11,404 bases of DNA from an uncultured Gammaproteobacteria bacterium (GCA_938021685.1 CALIFM010000222.1:1-11404); one strand, 5' to 3'. Shown: positions 1 through 7,333, counted from the first letter of the stretch. Notes: generated by a model not told the origin, from the sequence alone. Translations and numbers: made by a program.

Positions 1-490
1 ATACACTTTGTATTTAACTCCTTGTGCTGAGGGTTTCAACCTAAACACCGAACCTAGCAAAAAGGCTGACGTCACCTTAAGCGGTTCGCTTTGGTCGTTT
101 ATTAAGCTTGCACGCGAAGGCGCGAAATCGGATGTGTTTTATACCGGCCGCATTCAAATGCGCGGCGACGCCGAACTTGGCCAAGCCTTCCAAAAGGTCA
201 TGATGCAAATGGACATCGACTGGGAAGAAATCACCTCTAAAATGTTCGGTGATTTTGCCTCTAGGCAAATCAACAACGCCATTGCCGAGGTGCGGGGCTG
301 GTTTAGTGGACGCAAACAACAGTTTGACCAAAATGCGGGCGAAGTATTGCAAGAAGAGTGGCAGACTGTGCCTTCAAACGTAGAAGCAGAACAATTCGCT
401 GGCGAGATCGAAAACTTACGCAGTGATGTCGAGCGCCTAGAAGCGCGCATTGCCAAATTGCGTAAGCAGCTGGACGCTAAAGCCAGCTAG
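1..490 (+). CDS. ubiJ: Ubiquinone biosynthesis accessory factor UbiJ, 3' part (5' end cut by window)
   Basis: Accessory protein of aerobic ubiquinone synthesis; its SCP2 lipid-binding domain is thought to bind prenylated intermediates for the Ubi enzyme complex. The frame is open from base 2, so the start lies outside the window. The TTG at base 8 is an internal Leu codon, not a start. About 162 residues are visible, against roughly 200 in E. coli UbiJ, so about 40 N-terminal residues are missing. The visible part contains the second half of the SCP2 fold (VTLSGSLWSFIKLA, then GRIQMRGDAELGQAFQKVM) followed by a linker. It ends in a charged coiled-coil (NLRSDVERLEARIAKLRKQL), as is typical of UbiJ. 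The stop lies 30 bases before ubiB, so the two are almost certainly one operon; ubiE would be expected just upstream. Identification rests on fold motifs plus the ubiB neighbour. Confidence 0.9.
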   Translation, partial: YTLYLTPCAEGFNLNTEPSKKADVTLSGSLWSFIKLAREGAKSDVFYTGRIQMRGDAELGQAFQKVMMQMDIDWEEITSKMFGDFASRQINNAIAEVRGWFSGRKQQFDQNAGEVLQEEWQTVPSNVEAEQFAGEIENLRSDVERLEARIAKLRKQLDAKAS

Positions 491-520
491 CATTTAGCAC
501 GCCATCTTACGTCTATTTGT

Positions 521-2146
521 ATGCAAAACATTGGCCACTTATTACGTATTGCGCGTGTCATCCGCCAATACGGCCTAGATGAATTTGTTAAAGGCTCTAA
601 ATTCTTAGGGCCATACAAGTGGCTGATTAAGTGCATCCCGGCTAAAGCGCAGCACCAAGACGAGCCACGCGGCACACGCCTACGTTTAGCCTTACAAGAA
701 TTGGGGCCAGTGTTTATTAAATTTGGCCAAGCTATCTCCACACGGCCCGACTTAGTACCGCCCGACATCGCACAAGAGCTTGTAAAGCTGCAAGATCAAG
801 TACCGCCCTTTAGCGGTGCTGAGGCTAGGCGCATCGTTGAGCAAGCTTACGATGAGCCTTTAGAGCAACACCTTAAAACCTTTAATGAAGAACCGATGGC
901 CGCAGCCTCCATCGCACAAGTGCACGAAGCAACTCTACACAATGACAGTGAAGTGATTGTAAAAGTAATTCGACCTGATATTTTGCCTATCATTGATCGC
1001 GACATTGCCCTGCTGTACCGTATTGCCAGTTTAGTAGATAAATATGTCCCTGATGCCAAACGTTTCAACCTGATCGAAGTGGTTGAAGACTATGACGGCA
1101 CGATTCACGACGAGCTAGACTTAATGCGCGAAGCAGCCAACGCCAGCCAGCTAAAAGTTAATTTTGAGGATTCACCACTGATCTATGTGCCAGAGGTGTA
1201 TTGGGACCACTGCCGTGAAAAAGTGATGGTAATGGAACGCATTTACGGCATCTCAATTCGTGACATTGAGGCAATTAAAGCAGCGGGCATTGACATCATT
1301 GAGCTCAGCCGAGCGGGCGTGGAAATATTCTTCACCCAAGCTTTTCGCGATGGCTACTTTCATGCCGACATGCACCCAGGCAATATTTTCGTCGGCAAAA
1401 ATGGACAATACCGTGCCGTTGATTTTGGCATCATGGGCAGCCTATCAGACGGAGACAAGCGCTATTTAGCAGAGAATTTTTTAGCGTTTTTTAATCGTGA
1501 TTACCGCGCTGTCGCTGATGCCCATATTCGTGCTGGCTGGGTGCCGCCTGATACCCGAGCCGCCGACTTTGAAGCGGCGATTCGCACCGTGTGTGAGCCG
1601 ATTTTTGCTCGACCGATTAAAGACATCTCTTTTGGGCGCTTTTTGATGTCACTGTTTCGCACTGCAAGGCGCTTTAATATGCCCGTGCAGCCACAACTGG
1701 TATTACTGCAAAAAACCCTGCTTAACATCGAAGGTTTGGGCCGCACCCTGAACCCTGACCTTGACTTGTGGGACACCGCCAAGCCATTTTTAGAACGTTG
1801 GATGCAAGAACAAGTGGGGCCACGCGCCGCCGTGCGTACGATCAAAAAAGAACTACCGAAACTATTCACACTAGCGCCCGAGCTCCCTGCCTTGTCACAC
1901 GAGCTGATGGCACGCATGCGTGATGACAACTTGAGCATTCAAACACAATCCAAGCAAGTACAAGAACTTAAACAACAACTCGCCAAAGGCCAAGCTCGGC
2001 AGAACTACTTGTTACTCGGCGCATTACTTGTTGCCGCCAGCTTTTTAATTGGCAACAGCTCACTCGAAAGTGCCAAGTTATTGAGCCACTTAACACAACT
2101 GGTCGCAGCCGCACTTATTTTGGTAACATGGTGGCGAACTCGGTAA
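521..2146 (+). CDS. ubiB: UbiB, atypical kinase/ATPase of ubiquinone biosynthesis (ABC1/ADCK/UbiB family)
   Basis: Member of the ABC1/COQ8 protein-kinase-like family needed for ubiquinone synthesis; these proteins act as ATPases that help lipid precursors reach the Ubi enzymes at the inner membrane. At 541 residues it is close to E. coli UbiB (546). The family motifs are intact: the KxGQ motif (KFGQ, residues 67-70), the alanine-rich nucleotide loop (AAAS, 127-130), the ATP-site Lys148 in VIVKV, the catalytic loop HADMHPGN (281-288) and the metal-binding DFG (301-303). Two hydrophobic C-terminal segments (about 497-510 and 520-538), separated by a short polar stretch, fit the usual membrane anchor. 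ATG 521 follows the ubiJ stop by 30 bases. No terminator was seen before the CLC gene, which starts 59 bases downstream, so read-through is possible. Confidence 0.97.
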   Translation: MQNIGHLLRIARVIRQYGLDEFVKGSKFLGPYKWLIKCIPAKAQHQDEPRGTRLRLALQELGPVFIKFGQAISTRPDLVPPDIAQELVKLQDQVPPFSGAEARRIVEQAYDEPLEQHLKTFNEEPMAAASIAQVHEATLHNDSEVIVKVIRPDILPIIDRDIALLYRIASLVDKYVPDAKRFNLIEVVEDYDGTIHDELDLMREAANASQLKVNFEDSPLIYVPEVYWDHCREKVMVMERIYGISIRDIEAIKAAGIDIIELSRAGVEIFFTQAFRDGYFHADMHPGNIFVGKNGQYRAVDFGIMGSLSDGDKRYLAENFLAFFNRDYRAVADAHIRAGWVPPDTRAADFEAAIRTVCEPIFARPIKDISFGRFLMSLFRTARRFNMPVQPQLVLLQKTLLNIEGLGRTLNPDLDLWDTAKPFLERWMQEQVGPRAAVRTIKKELPKLFTLAPELPALSHELMARMRDDNLSIQTQSKQVQELKQQLAKGQARQNYLLLGALLVAASFLIGNSSLESAKLLSHLTQLVAAALILVTWWRTR

Positions 2147-2205
2147 ACTAACACCACGAGACAAGCTTAAACAGATATCACAGAAAAAACGATAACAACA
2201 GTACG

Positions 2206-3963
2206 ATGTCCAATTTGCAATCCAACTCAACATCCAGCGCACCACTTGAATTGCTACAAGGCTTAGTGCGAGTGTTGTTAGTGGGTATCATTGTAGGGGG
2301 CATTGCCTCTTTGCTGGCAATCGCCTTTATCGAGCTGGTGAAACTGCTTAATCATGCTTTGTTTGTTGCGCCGCAATCACGCGAAGCACTGCAAAGTAAC
2401 TTCCCTCTCACTTTGCTTGCTGTTGCTGTTCCTGCTATTGCTGGCTTGGTGGTGGGCCTGTTGATGAAATATAGCCACACACCTGGACCACGCAGTCCAG
2501 GCGATGTTATCTTGGCCGTGCAATCAAAAATGATACGCCAACAACTACCCACGAGCCACGGCATCGTTAACTACTTTGCCAGTATTATCAGCTTGGGCGC
2601 CGGTGCTTCTATGGGGCAATACGGCCCCATAGTGCATATGGGCGCCACCTTAGGTAATGCGCTGAATAAACTGGCGCGAACCGAGCCAAACGTCGCCATC
2701 GGTTGCGGCGTAGCGGCAGGCATCGCCACCGCGTTTAATGCCCCAATTGCTGGCGTGCTATTTGCCCATGAGGTTATTTTAAGACATTACTCATTACGCG
2801 CTTTTGCTCCTATTACCATTGCCGCCTCGGTGGGGTTTTATTTATCAAACCATGTGTTTGTCTACCCGCCGCTGTTTCAGCTTAAGCAGCTTGAAGTTTT
2901 ATTCGCGCCCGAATTCTTTATCTTCATTCTCATTGGCATCATCGGCGCATTAGTGGCTGTCGGCTTCATGCGTGCTTTATTCTTCGCTCAAGCACAAGTT
3001 GCCAAACTAAATTTACCAATGACGATCAAGCCGATGATCGCAGGCTTGTGCATCGGTATCATGGCTTTACAAATACCTGAAATTCTAGGTACTGGCGGCA
3101 GCGTACTGCAAGGAGTTGTCAATGGCGATAGCCACTCAGCTGGCGACTTAACTTGGTTGCTATTAGCCAAAATTTTCGCTACTTTGCTGTGTGTGTCGTT
3201 TGGCTTTGCTGGCGGCGTGTTCAGCCCATCTTTGCTCATCGGCGTGCTGTTTGGTGCCATTTTTGGCACCCTCACCGATGCCATCATACCCAGCCATTCA
3301 GCCGTCGGCCTGTATGCCATTTGCGGCATGGCAGCCGTGACTAGCCCTGTGATTGGCGCACCACTAACCACCATCCTCATTGTATTTGAACTAACCCGCA
3401 GCTACGAATTAACTACTGCCGTGATGGCCAGCGTGGTCTTTTCAAATTTAGTGGCTTACCGTCTGTTTGGGCGGTCCTTGTTTGATGTACAACTTAAAAA
3501 TCGCGGCTACGACTTAAGTTTTGGTCACGACCAATTAATTTTAAGCACCATTACCCTAGACCGCCTGCTCTCCCCCGCAGAAACCGTAGTGGACCAAAAA
3601 ACCAGTCTGTACGACACTCGCCAAGCAATGACAGTCAATGAAAACACCGTGGCTTATGTGCTGAACGAAGAGGAACAGCATCAAGGCTCAATTGCTTTGA
3701 ACTCGATCTTAGCCTTAGAAGATAGCATGGACATCCGTGTTGAGCGCGTGCAAGGTTATCTGGCCAAAGACGAACTGGTGTTTTACACTGACACCAGCGT
3801 GTGGGAAGCAATGCAACAAATCAGCAATTTTGTGGGCGAAAGCGTACCGATTGTTGACCGCGAAACCAAGCGCTTGTGCGGCACTATTTTTGAAACTGAT
3901 TTAATATCGGCCTATATACAATACATGCAAGACGAACGCGCCGACGAAAACGCTGGCGGCTGA
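2206..3963 (+). CDS. CLC-family anion channel/transporter with C-terminal CBS domains, lacking the gating glutamate
   Basis: Inner-membrane CLC protein of 585 residues: a CLC membrane domain (about 15-435) and a cytoplasmic C-terminal region (about 446-575) that looks like a CBS-domain pair, usually a nucleotide-sensing module. Family landmarks are recognisable: GPRSP (94-98) at the GSGIP position, GQYGP (137-141) at the GREGP position, AGIATAFNAPIAGVLFAHE (171-189), GVFSP (337-341) matching GxFxP, and Tyr400 in the RSYEL segment, matching the ion-coordinating Tyr of E. coli ClcA. The differences are notable. The external gating Glu (ClcA E148) is Tyr139 (codon TAC at 2620-2622), the internal proton Glu (E203) is Val190, and the filter Ser (S107) is Pro95. 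These are by-eye alignments to ClcA. They argue against ordinary 2Cl-/H+ exchange and favour a channel-like or otherwise divergent CLC. ATG 2206 has only a weak ribosome site. A SulP anion transporter follows. Confidence 0.93.
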   Translation: MSNLQSNSTSSAPLELLQGLVRVLLVGIIVGGIASLLAIAFIELVKLLNHALFVAPQSREALQSNFPLTLLAVAVPAIAGLVVGLLMKYSHTPGPRSPGDVILAVQSKMIRQQLPTSHGIVNYFASIISLGAGASMGQYGPIVHMGATLGNALNKLARTEPNVAIGCGVAAGIATAFNAPIAGVLFAHEVILRHYSLRAFAPITIAASVGFYLSNHVFVYPPLFQLKQLEVLFAPEFFIFILIGIIGALVAVGFMRALFFAQAQVAKLNLPMTIKPMIAGLCIGIMALQIPEILGTGGSVLQGVVNGDSHSAGDLTWLLLAKIFATLLCVSFGFAGGVFSPSLLIGVLFGAIFGTLTDAIIPSHSAVGLYAICGMAAVTSPVIGAPLTTILIVFELTRSYELTTAVMASVVFSNLVAYRLFGRSLFDVQLKNRGYDLSFGHDQLILSTITLDRLLSPAETVVDQKTSLYDTRQAMTVNENTVAYVLNEEEQHQGSIALNSILALEDSMDIRVERVQGYLAKDELVFYTDTSVWEAMQQISNFVGESVPIVDRETKRLCGTIFETDLISAYIQYMQDERADENAGG

Positions 3964-4009
3964 TGCTGGTAAGCAGCCAAAACAGGAAGCTGCGCGCAAA
4001 CCCAAACTA

Positions 4010-4037
4010 GCTTAAAATACCCACTGACGCTTAAAAT
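4010..4037. repeat. Short direct repeat GCTTAAAAT x2 in the CLC-SulP gap
   Basis: GCTTAAAAT occurs at 4010-4018 and again at 4029-4037, 19 bases apart start to start, which is close to two helical turns. It lies in the 112-base gap upstream of the SulP gene. The TAAAAT cores also resemble -10 elements (5 of 6 matches), so the repeat may be promoter sequence rather than a protein site. Chance AT-rich similarity is quite possible. Confidence 0.3.
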
Positions 4038-4043
4038 TAAAGC

Positions 4044-4059
4044 GCGGTTCACTAACCGC
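4044..4059 (+). promoter_or_regulatory. Perfect stem-loop just upstream of the SulP start
   Basis: GCGGTTCACTAACCGC forms a perfect 6-bp stem with a 4-base loop, ending 16 bases before the SulP start codon. There is no T-tract after it (TATATACACTT follows), so it does not look like a terminator of the CLC gene. It could be an operator or an mRNA leader hairpin close to the ribosome site. The structure is seen in the sequence; the role is inferred. Confidence 0.4.
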
Positions 4060-4075
4060 TATATACACTTCGACT

Positions 4076-5920
4076 ATGCACGATTATTTAAAAGGTTTTT
4101 TGTATGACGCTGGCGAACGCTTTGTGCCGTTTCGTGCGTGGTTAGGCGACCTTAAAGATCCAAAAATACTACGTGCCGACATCATTGCCGGCATCACTGT
4201 AGCCTTAGTGTTGGTACCGCAGGCCATGGCCTACGCGCAGCTGGCAGGTTTACCACCTTATATAGGGCTTTATGCTTCATTTTTAGTGCCTATTGTAGCC
4301 GCTATTTTTGGCTCATCAAGGCAACTGCAAAACGGCCCTGTGGCGATTATCTCGCTCATGACAGCCGCCGCCTTGGCGCCGATTGGCCTACCGGCCGAAC
4401 AACTGGTCATTTATGCAGCTCTACTGGCAATCATGGCCGGTTTGATGCAAATTGCATTGGGCTTTTTACGCTTAGGTGTATTAGTAGACTTTTTATCTCA
4501 CCCCGTTGTCATTGGGTTTTCCAACGCCGCTGCCATCGTAATTGCTAGTTTACAGCTAGATAAATTGTTTGGCATTGATAACCCACGCACGGACCACCTC
4601 TACGATAGCTTAATCAACTTAGCAAAGGCGATCCCCACTGAAACCCATATGCCGACACTGGCAATGGGCTTATTTACCCTAGCACTGCTAGTCGGCTTTA
4701 AGAAATTCGCTCCCAAGTTGCCCGGCATGATTTTTGCCATGGTCATAGCCACCTTAGCATCATGGGCACTGGGTTACGAAGGCATGGGTGGTCGCGTAGT
4801 GGGTGACATCCCTAAAGGTTTACCGTCTTTTAGCATTCCTGATTTTGATGTCAAATACATACCTTCACTAATGGTGCCCGCTTTATTGATCGCCTTACTC
4901 AGTTTTGTTGAGGCATTTTCGATTGCCAAGGCGGTGGCCTCGCGCACCCGTCAGCGCATTTCAGCCGACCAAGAAATGGTGGGCAAAGGGCTGGCTAACT
5001 TAACGGCGGGCTTTATGAGCGGCTATCCTGTTTCTGGCTCATTCTCACGCACTGCGGTGGCCTTTGAAGCAGGTGCGGTCACGGGTTTCGCTGCGATTGT
5101 TAGTGGCATCTTGGTGGGTCTAACATTGGTGTTTTTCACTCCGTTATTGTATCCCTTACCAATTGCTAGCTTAGCTGCGGTGATTATCATGTCGGTGATC
5201 GGCTTATTCCAACCTAAGCAAATGCTGCACACTTGGACAGTGACCAAGCATGACGGCATCGTGGCGTTTACTGTGTTCTTTGCCACCTTGTGGTTTGCAC
5301 CGCACCTTGAGAAAGGCATTTTCATCGGCGTGGCCATGTCGCTGCTATTCTATATCTACTACACCATGCGCCCACATTTTGCTGAGGTCGCGCTATACCA
5401 TGACGGCTCCTACCGTGATGCCGACATGTTTGATCTACAAACCAGCGACACCTTGGCGGTATACCGCTATGACGGCGACTTGTATTTCGCTAACTCAAGC
5501 TACGTTGAAAAGCGCATTCTTAACTCAATCGCAGGTAAGCCGAAACTTAAAGTAGTCATGTTAGATCTAGAAGCCGTGGCGCACATTGATGCTACTGGTG
5601 AAGAAATGCTGTCTCATTTATCTGAGCGCATAAAAACTGCCGGCATTGCATTTTATGTGACACGGGCTAAATTTATGGTGACCGATGTGCTAAAGCGCTC
5701 AGGCTTATACGACAAAATTGGTGAAGACCATTTTTTCAGCAAGCGCATCACCGCCATCCAAAGTCTGAAAGAAAAATACGGCGATGACATTGATATCACA
5801 CCCTTTATCATCAATATGCCGCTAGAAAAAGATGAGGAAGAGCAAAGCGCAGAGGCTGATAAGACCGAGGCTGAAGCCAAAGACAGCAAAGGTAGCGATG
5901 GCAAAGGAGAGACAAGCTAA
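4076..5920 (+). CDS. SulP/SLC26-family anion transporter with STAS domain
   Basis: Inner-membrane anion transporter of 614 residues. The transport domain (about 30-430) begins with the SulP signature: DIIAGITVALVLVPQAMAY (35-53), AQLAGLPPYIGLYASF, then the GSSRQLQNGPVAI segment, where substrate-binding helices lie in SLC26 proteins. SFSRTAVAFEAGA (near 325) is another typical family stretch. A cytoplasmic STAS domain (about 455-570) follows, with HIDATGEEML around Asp505 in place of the usual DSSG-type loop. The last 30 or so residues are a very acidic, low-complexity tail (KDEEEQSAEADKTEAEAKD) beyond the STAS fold. Family members carry sulfate, bicarbonate, C4-dicarboxylates or other anions, and the substrate cannot be read from this sequence. 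ATG 4076 lies 112 bases after the CLC gene. The 3' end overlaps the start of the next gene. Confidence 0.94.
   Translation: MHDYLKGFLYDAGERFVPFRAWLGDLKDPKILRADIIAGITVALVLVPQAMAYAQLAGLPPYIGLYASFLVPIVAAIFGSSRQLQNGPVAIISLMTAAALAPIGLPAEQLVIYAALLAIMAGLMQIALGFLRLGVLVDFLSHPVVIGFSNAAAIVIASLQLDKLFGIDNPRTDHLYDSLINLAKAIPTETHMPTLAMGLFTLALLVGFKKFAPKLPGMIFAMVIATLASWALGYEGMGGRVVGDIPKGLPSFSIPDFDVKYIPSLMVPALLIALLSFVEAFSIAKAVASRTRQRISADQEMVGKGLANLTAGFMSGYPVSGSFSRTAVAFEAGAVTGFAAIVSGILVGLTLVFFTPLLYPLPIASLAAVIIMSVIGLFQPKQMLHTWTVTKHDGIVAFTVFFATLWFAPHLEKGIFIGVAMSLLFYIYYTMRPHFAEVALYHDGSYRDADMFDLQTSDTLAVYRYDGDLYFANSSYVEKRILNSIAGKPKLKVVMLDLEAVAHIDATGEEMLSHLSERIKTAGIAFYVTRAKFMVTDVLKRSGLYDKIGEDHFFSKRITAIQSLKEKYGDDIDITPFIINMPLEKDEEEQSAEADKTEAEAKDSKGSDGKGETS
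5888..5892 (+). promoter_or_regulatory. Ribosome binding site that fixes the start at 5898
   Basis: AAAGG lies 5 bases before ATG 5898, inside the 3' end of the SulP gene. It favours this start over the in-frame ATG at 5832, which would add 22 basic residues ahead of an otherwise normal signal peptide. Confidence 0.5.
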
Positions 5921-6332
5921 GCTACGTGGTGGTGCAGCGGTAGTTCTAGTCTGCTTGTTCGCACAGACTAGCAATCTGGCTATAGCACAAAGCGAAGCAA
6001 CCACTGCAGCACAGCCTCCAACTAAAACGCAACTGCACGGCTTGCTGCTAGGGCGCTATCAAGCCTTAGCGGGCGCATGGTTTGTTAATGAGCAGTGCAG
6101 CACCTTAGAGGCCAAACAATCAGAGCAGTTGGCCACGCTAATTAACAATCTAAACGTGTATACCCGTGATCAAAAACTGGCTACGGATGATGAATTGGTG
6201 TCAATGCAGAACAAGGCCAAGCAAATTGCCTCCAAAGATAAATACAAAGCTTGCAAGGAGCCATCTAAGCAGCTTGTCGATGGGGGCTATCAGTTAGCAT
6301 GGTATCTACACCAGCACTTGATTAAGCCGTAA
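5898..6332 (+). CDS. Small predicted periplasmic protein, unknown family
   Basis: I do not recognise a family. From ATG 5898 the product has 144 residues and begins with a normal Sec signal peptide: a basic start (MAKERQAKLR), a hydrophobic core (about 12-21) and an AIA cleavage site before Gln31. Cys19 within the core is preceded by Val, which does not fit a lipobox, so a lipoprotein is unlikely. The mature part, about 114 residues, looks mainly helical. It contains two Cys (67 and 119) that could form a disulfide, and ends in an aromatic-rich stretch (YQLAWYLHQHLIKP). The gene overlaps the SulP stop by 23 bases in another frame, so it is probably translated from the same mRNA. That placement hints at a role beside the transporter, but nothing in the sequence shows one. 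An upstream in-frame ATG at 5832 is less likely. Confidence 0.75.
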   Translation: MAKERQAKLRGGAAVVLVCLFAQTSNLAIAQSEATTAAQPPTKTQLHGLLLGRYQALAGAWFVNEQCSTLEAKQSEQLATLINNLNVYTRDQKLATDDELVSMQNKAKQIASKDKYKACKEPSKQLVDGGYQLAWYLHQHLIKP

Positions 6333-6361
6333 CCACGGCAAAGTAAACCTGAGCTTAAGTC

Positions 6362-6389
6362 CTGCCAGAATCAAATTGCGGCAGCTTTA
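6362..6389 (+). terminator. Weak candidate terminator after the small secreted-protein gene
   Basis: CTGCC (6362-6366) and GGCAG (6380-6384) can form a 5-bp stem with a 13-base loop, followed by CTTTA. The stem is short and the T-run has only three bases, so this is a marginal rho-independent terminator. It is the best candidate found for ending the SulP transcript. Confidence 0.25.
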
Positions 6390-6393
6390 GTGA

Positions 6394-6405
6394 ATTCTTA
6401 AGAAT
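6394..6405. promoter_or_regulatory. 12-bp perfect palindrome upstream of the DUF1203 gene
   Basis: ATTCTTAAGAAT is a perfect 12-bp palindrome centred about 36 bases before ATG 6436. It could be a dimeric regulator site. AT-rich palindromes of this size can also arise by chance, and there is no second copy in the gap. Confidence 0.25.
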
Positions 6406-6435
6406 GACGTTCCTTTAAAAAGCTTGGAACAAACC

Positions 6436-6906
6436 ATGTCATTCAAAATTTTAGCATTACCGATAGAACCGCTCGCTCATTTGTTCACAATGGATGATGA
6501 ACAGCTAAAAGCTAATCAAGCAGCACGATTGATAGTTGACAACAGTCCAGGCTTTCCTTGCCGTGTCAGCTTAGCGGATGCTAACATGGGCGAAACAATA
6601 ATTCTTACCCACTATCAACATCAAAATTGCGACTCACCCTTTCGCTCTTCGCATGCTATTTATGTACGCCAGCAAGCAAAACAAGTAAAACTTGCAACAG
6701 GCATCGTGCCTATCTGCATCGAGTCAAGGCTTATATCATTACGTGCATTTGATGATCGTGATTTTATTATTGATGCTGAGGTTATTGAAGGCACTATGCT
6801 GAATGAGCGGCTATCTAAAATACTGCAAAACTTACACGTGCAGTACGTCCACTTACATTACGCCAAGCTAGGCTGCTTTGCCGCTAAAGTTATTCGTTAC
6901 TCATAG
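6436..6906 (+). CDS. DUF1203 family protein
   Basis: Predicted cytoplasmic protein of 156 residues with the landmarks of the DUF1203 family: PCRVSL (41-46) followed by a GET-type turn, then SPFRSSHAIYV (67-77) and a C-terminal segment (YVHLHYAKLGCFAAKV). The family's biochemical function is unknown to me. I chose ATG 6436 because GGAA (6426-6429) sits 6 bases ahead of it. The TTG at 6424 would overlap that site and add only four residues. Its length fits the family. It stands alone, 103 bases after the secreted-protein gene and convergent with the P-II gene, so it is probably its own unit. Confidence 0.85.
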   Translation: MSFKILALPIEPLAHLFTMDDEQLKANQAARLIVDNSPGFPCRVSLADANMGETIILTHYQHQNCDSPFRSSHAIYVRQQAKQVKLATGIVPICIESRLISLRAFDDRDFIIDAEVIEGTMLNERLSKILQNLHVQYVHLHYAKLGCFAAKVIRYS

Positions 6907-6943
6907 TAGTCTAAACCATATTTATAGAGAAGGGTTGATACAA

Positions 6944-7282
6944 CTACAAAGCGTCGTTATCTAATTCACCGGTACGAATGCGCACTACATTCTCAATATT
7001 ACTGACGAAAATCTTACCATCGCCCACCTTGCCCGTTTGCGCTGCACCCATAATCGCCTCAATAGCTTGATCTAGCAAAGGGCTATCAATCGCTACTTCC
7101 ACTTTAACTTTGGGCTGAAAATCGACAGTGTATTCTGCACCACGATACAACTCCGTGTGCCCCTTTTGCCGTCCAAAGCCTTTCACTTCGGTTACGGTCA
7201 TGCCGCTAACGCCTAGCTCATTAAGCGCTGCACGCACATCGTCTAAGCGAAATGGCTTGATAATTGCAGTAATCATTTTCAT
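6944..7282 (-). CDS. glnK: Nitrogen regulatory protein P-II (GlnK/GlnB type)
   Basis: Trimeric P-II signal protein of 112 residues. It senses ATP/ADP and 2-oxoglutarate and relays nitrogen status to targets such as the AmtB ammonium channel, NtrB and the GlnE adenylyltransferase. All landmarks are present: the N-terminal strand MKMITAIIKPFRLDDVR, the conserved VTEVKGFGRQKGH run before the T-loop (30-42), the T-loop with the uridylylation site Tyr51 in YRGAEYTVDF, the B-loop TGKVGDGKIF (83-92) and the C-terminal RIRTGE (101-106). Choosing between GlnK and GlnB is not secure: the middle part (VAIDSPLLDQAI) and the DNDAL end look slightly more GlnK-like. GlnK is usually followed by amtB, but here the next gene downstream is the convergent DUF1203 gene 37 bases away, so it is monocistronic. 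ATG 7282 has GGAA 7 bases upstream. Confidence 0.95.
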   Translation of the reverse strand: MKMITAIIKPFRLDDVRAALNELGVSGMTVTEVKGFGRQKGHTELYRGAEYTVDFQPKVKVEVAIDSPLLDQAIEAIMGAAQTGKVGDGKIFVSNIENVVRIRTGELDNDAL

Positions 7283-7300
7283 TATAAATTTCCAAGTCTG

Positions 7301-7333
7301 AGCTTTTGTTAAGGTAAGTTTAACAAAAAAGCT
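7301..7333 (-). promoter_or_regulatory. Long inverted repeat in the leader of the P-II gene
   Basis: Read on the minus strand, AGCTTTTTTGTTAA (7333-7320) pairs with TTAACAAAAGCT (7312-7301). This gives about 12 bp with a two-base bulge around a 7-base loop, and the repeat ends 18 bases before the P-II start codon. No T-tract follows in the direction of P-II transcription, so it is not a terminator there. It may be a leader hairpin or an operator. No sigma-54 promoter (GG-N10-GC pattern) was found by eye in this 86-base gap. Confidence 0.45.

Noticed and set aside
8..10. TTG at base 8 as the start of the first gene
   Set aside because: The frame is open to the left edge and the protein begins in the middle of the SCP2 domain, so the gene is cut by the window edge.
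1501..1938. Long antisense frame of 145 codons inside ubiB
   Set aside because: ubiB is a complete, conserved gene. The antisense product is Ser/Arg-rich with no fold signature, as expected for a shadow frame.
3958..3978. GGCTG/CAGCC hairpin at the CLC stop codon as a terminator
   Set aside because: There is no T-run on the plus strand (AAAAC follows) and a competing small hairpin exists, so termination is not supported.
5832..5897. Longer start (ATG 5832) for the small secreted protein
   Set aside because: It would add 22 basic residues ahead of a complete signal peptide. AAAGG sits correctly before ATG 5898 instead.
6424..6435. TTG 6424 as the start of the DUF1203 gene
   Set aside because: ATG 6436 has a ribosome site (GGAA) at proper spacing that overlaps the TTG position, and the added residues are not family-like.
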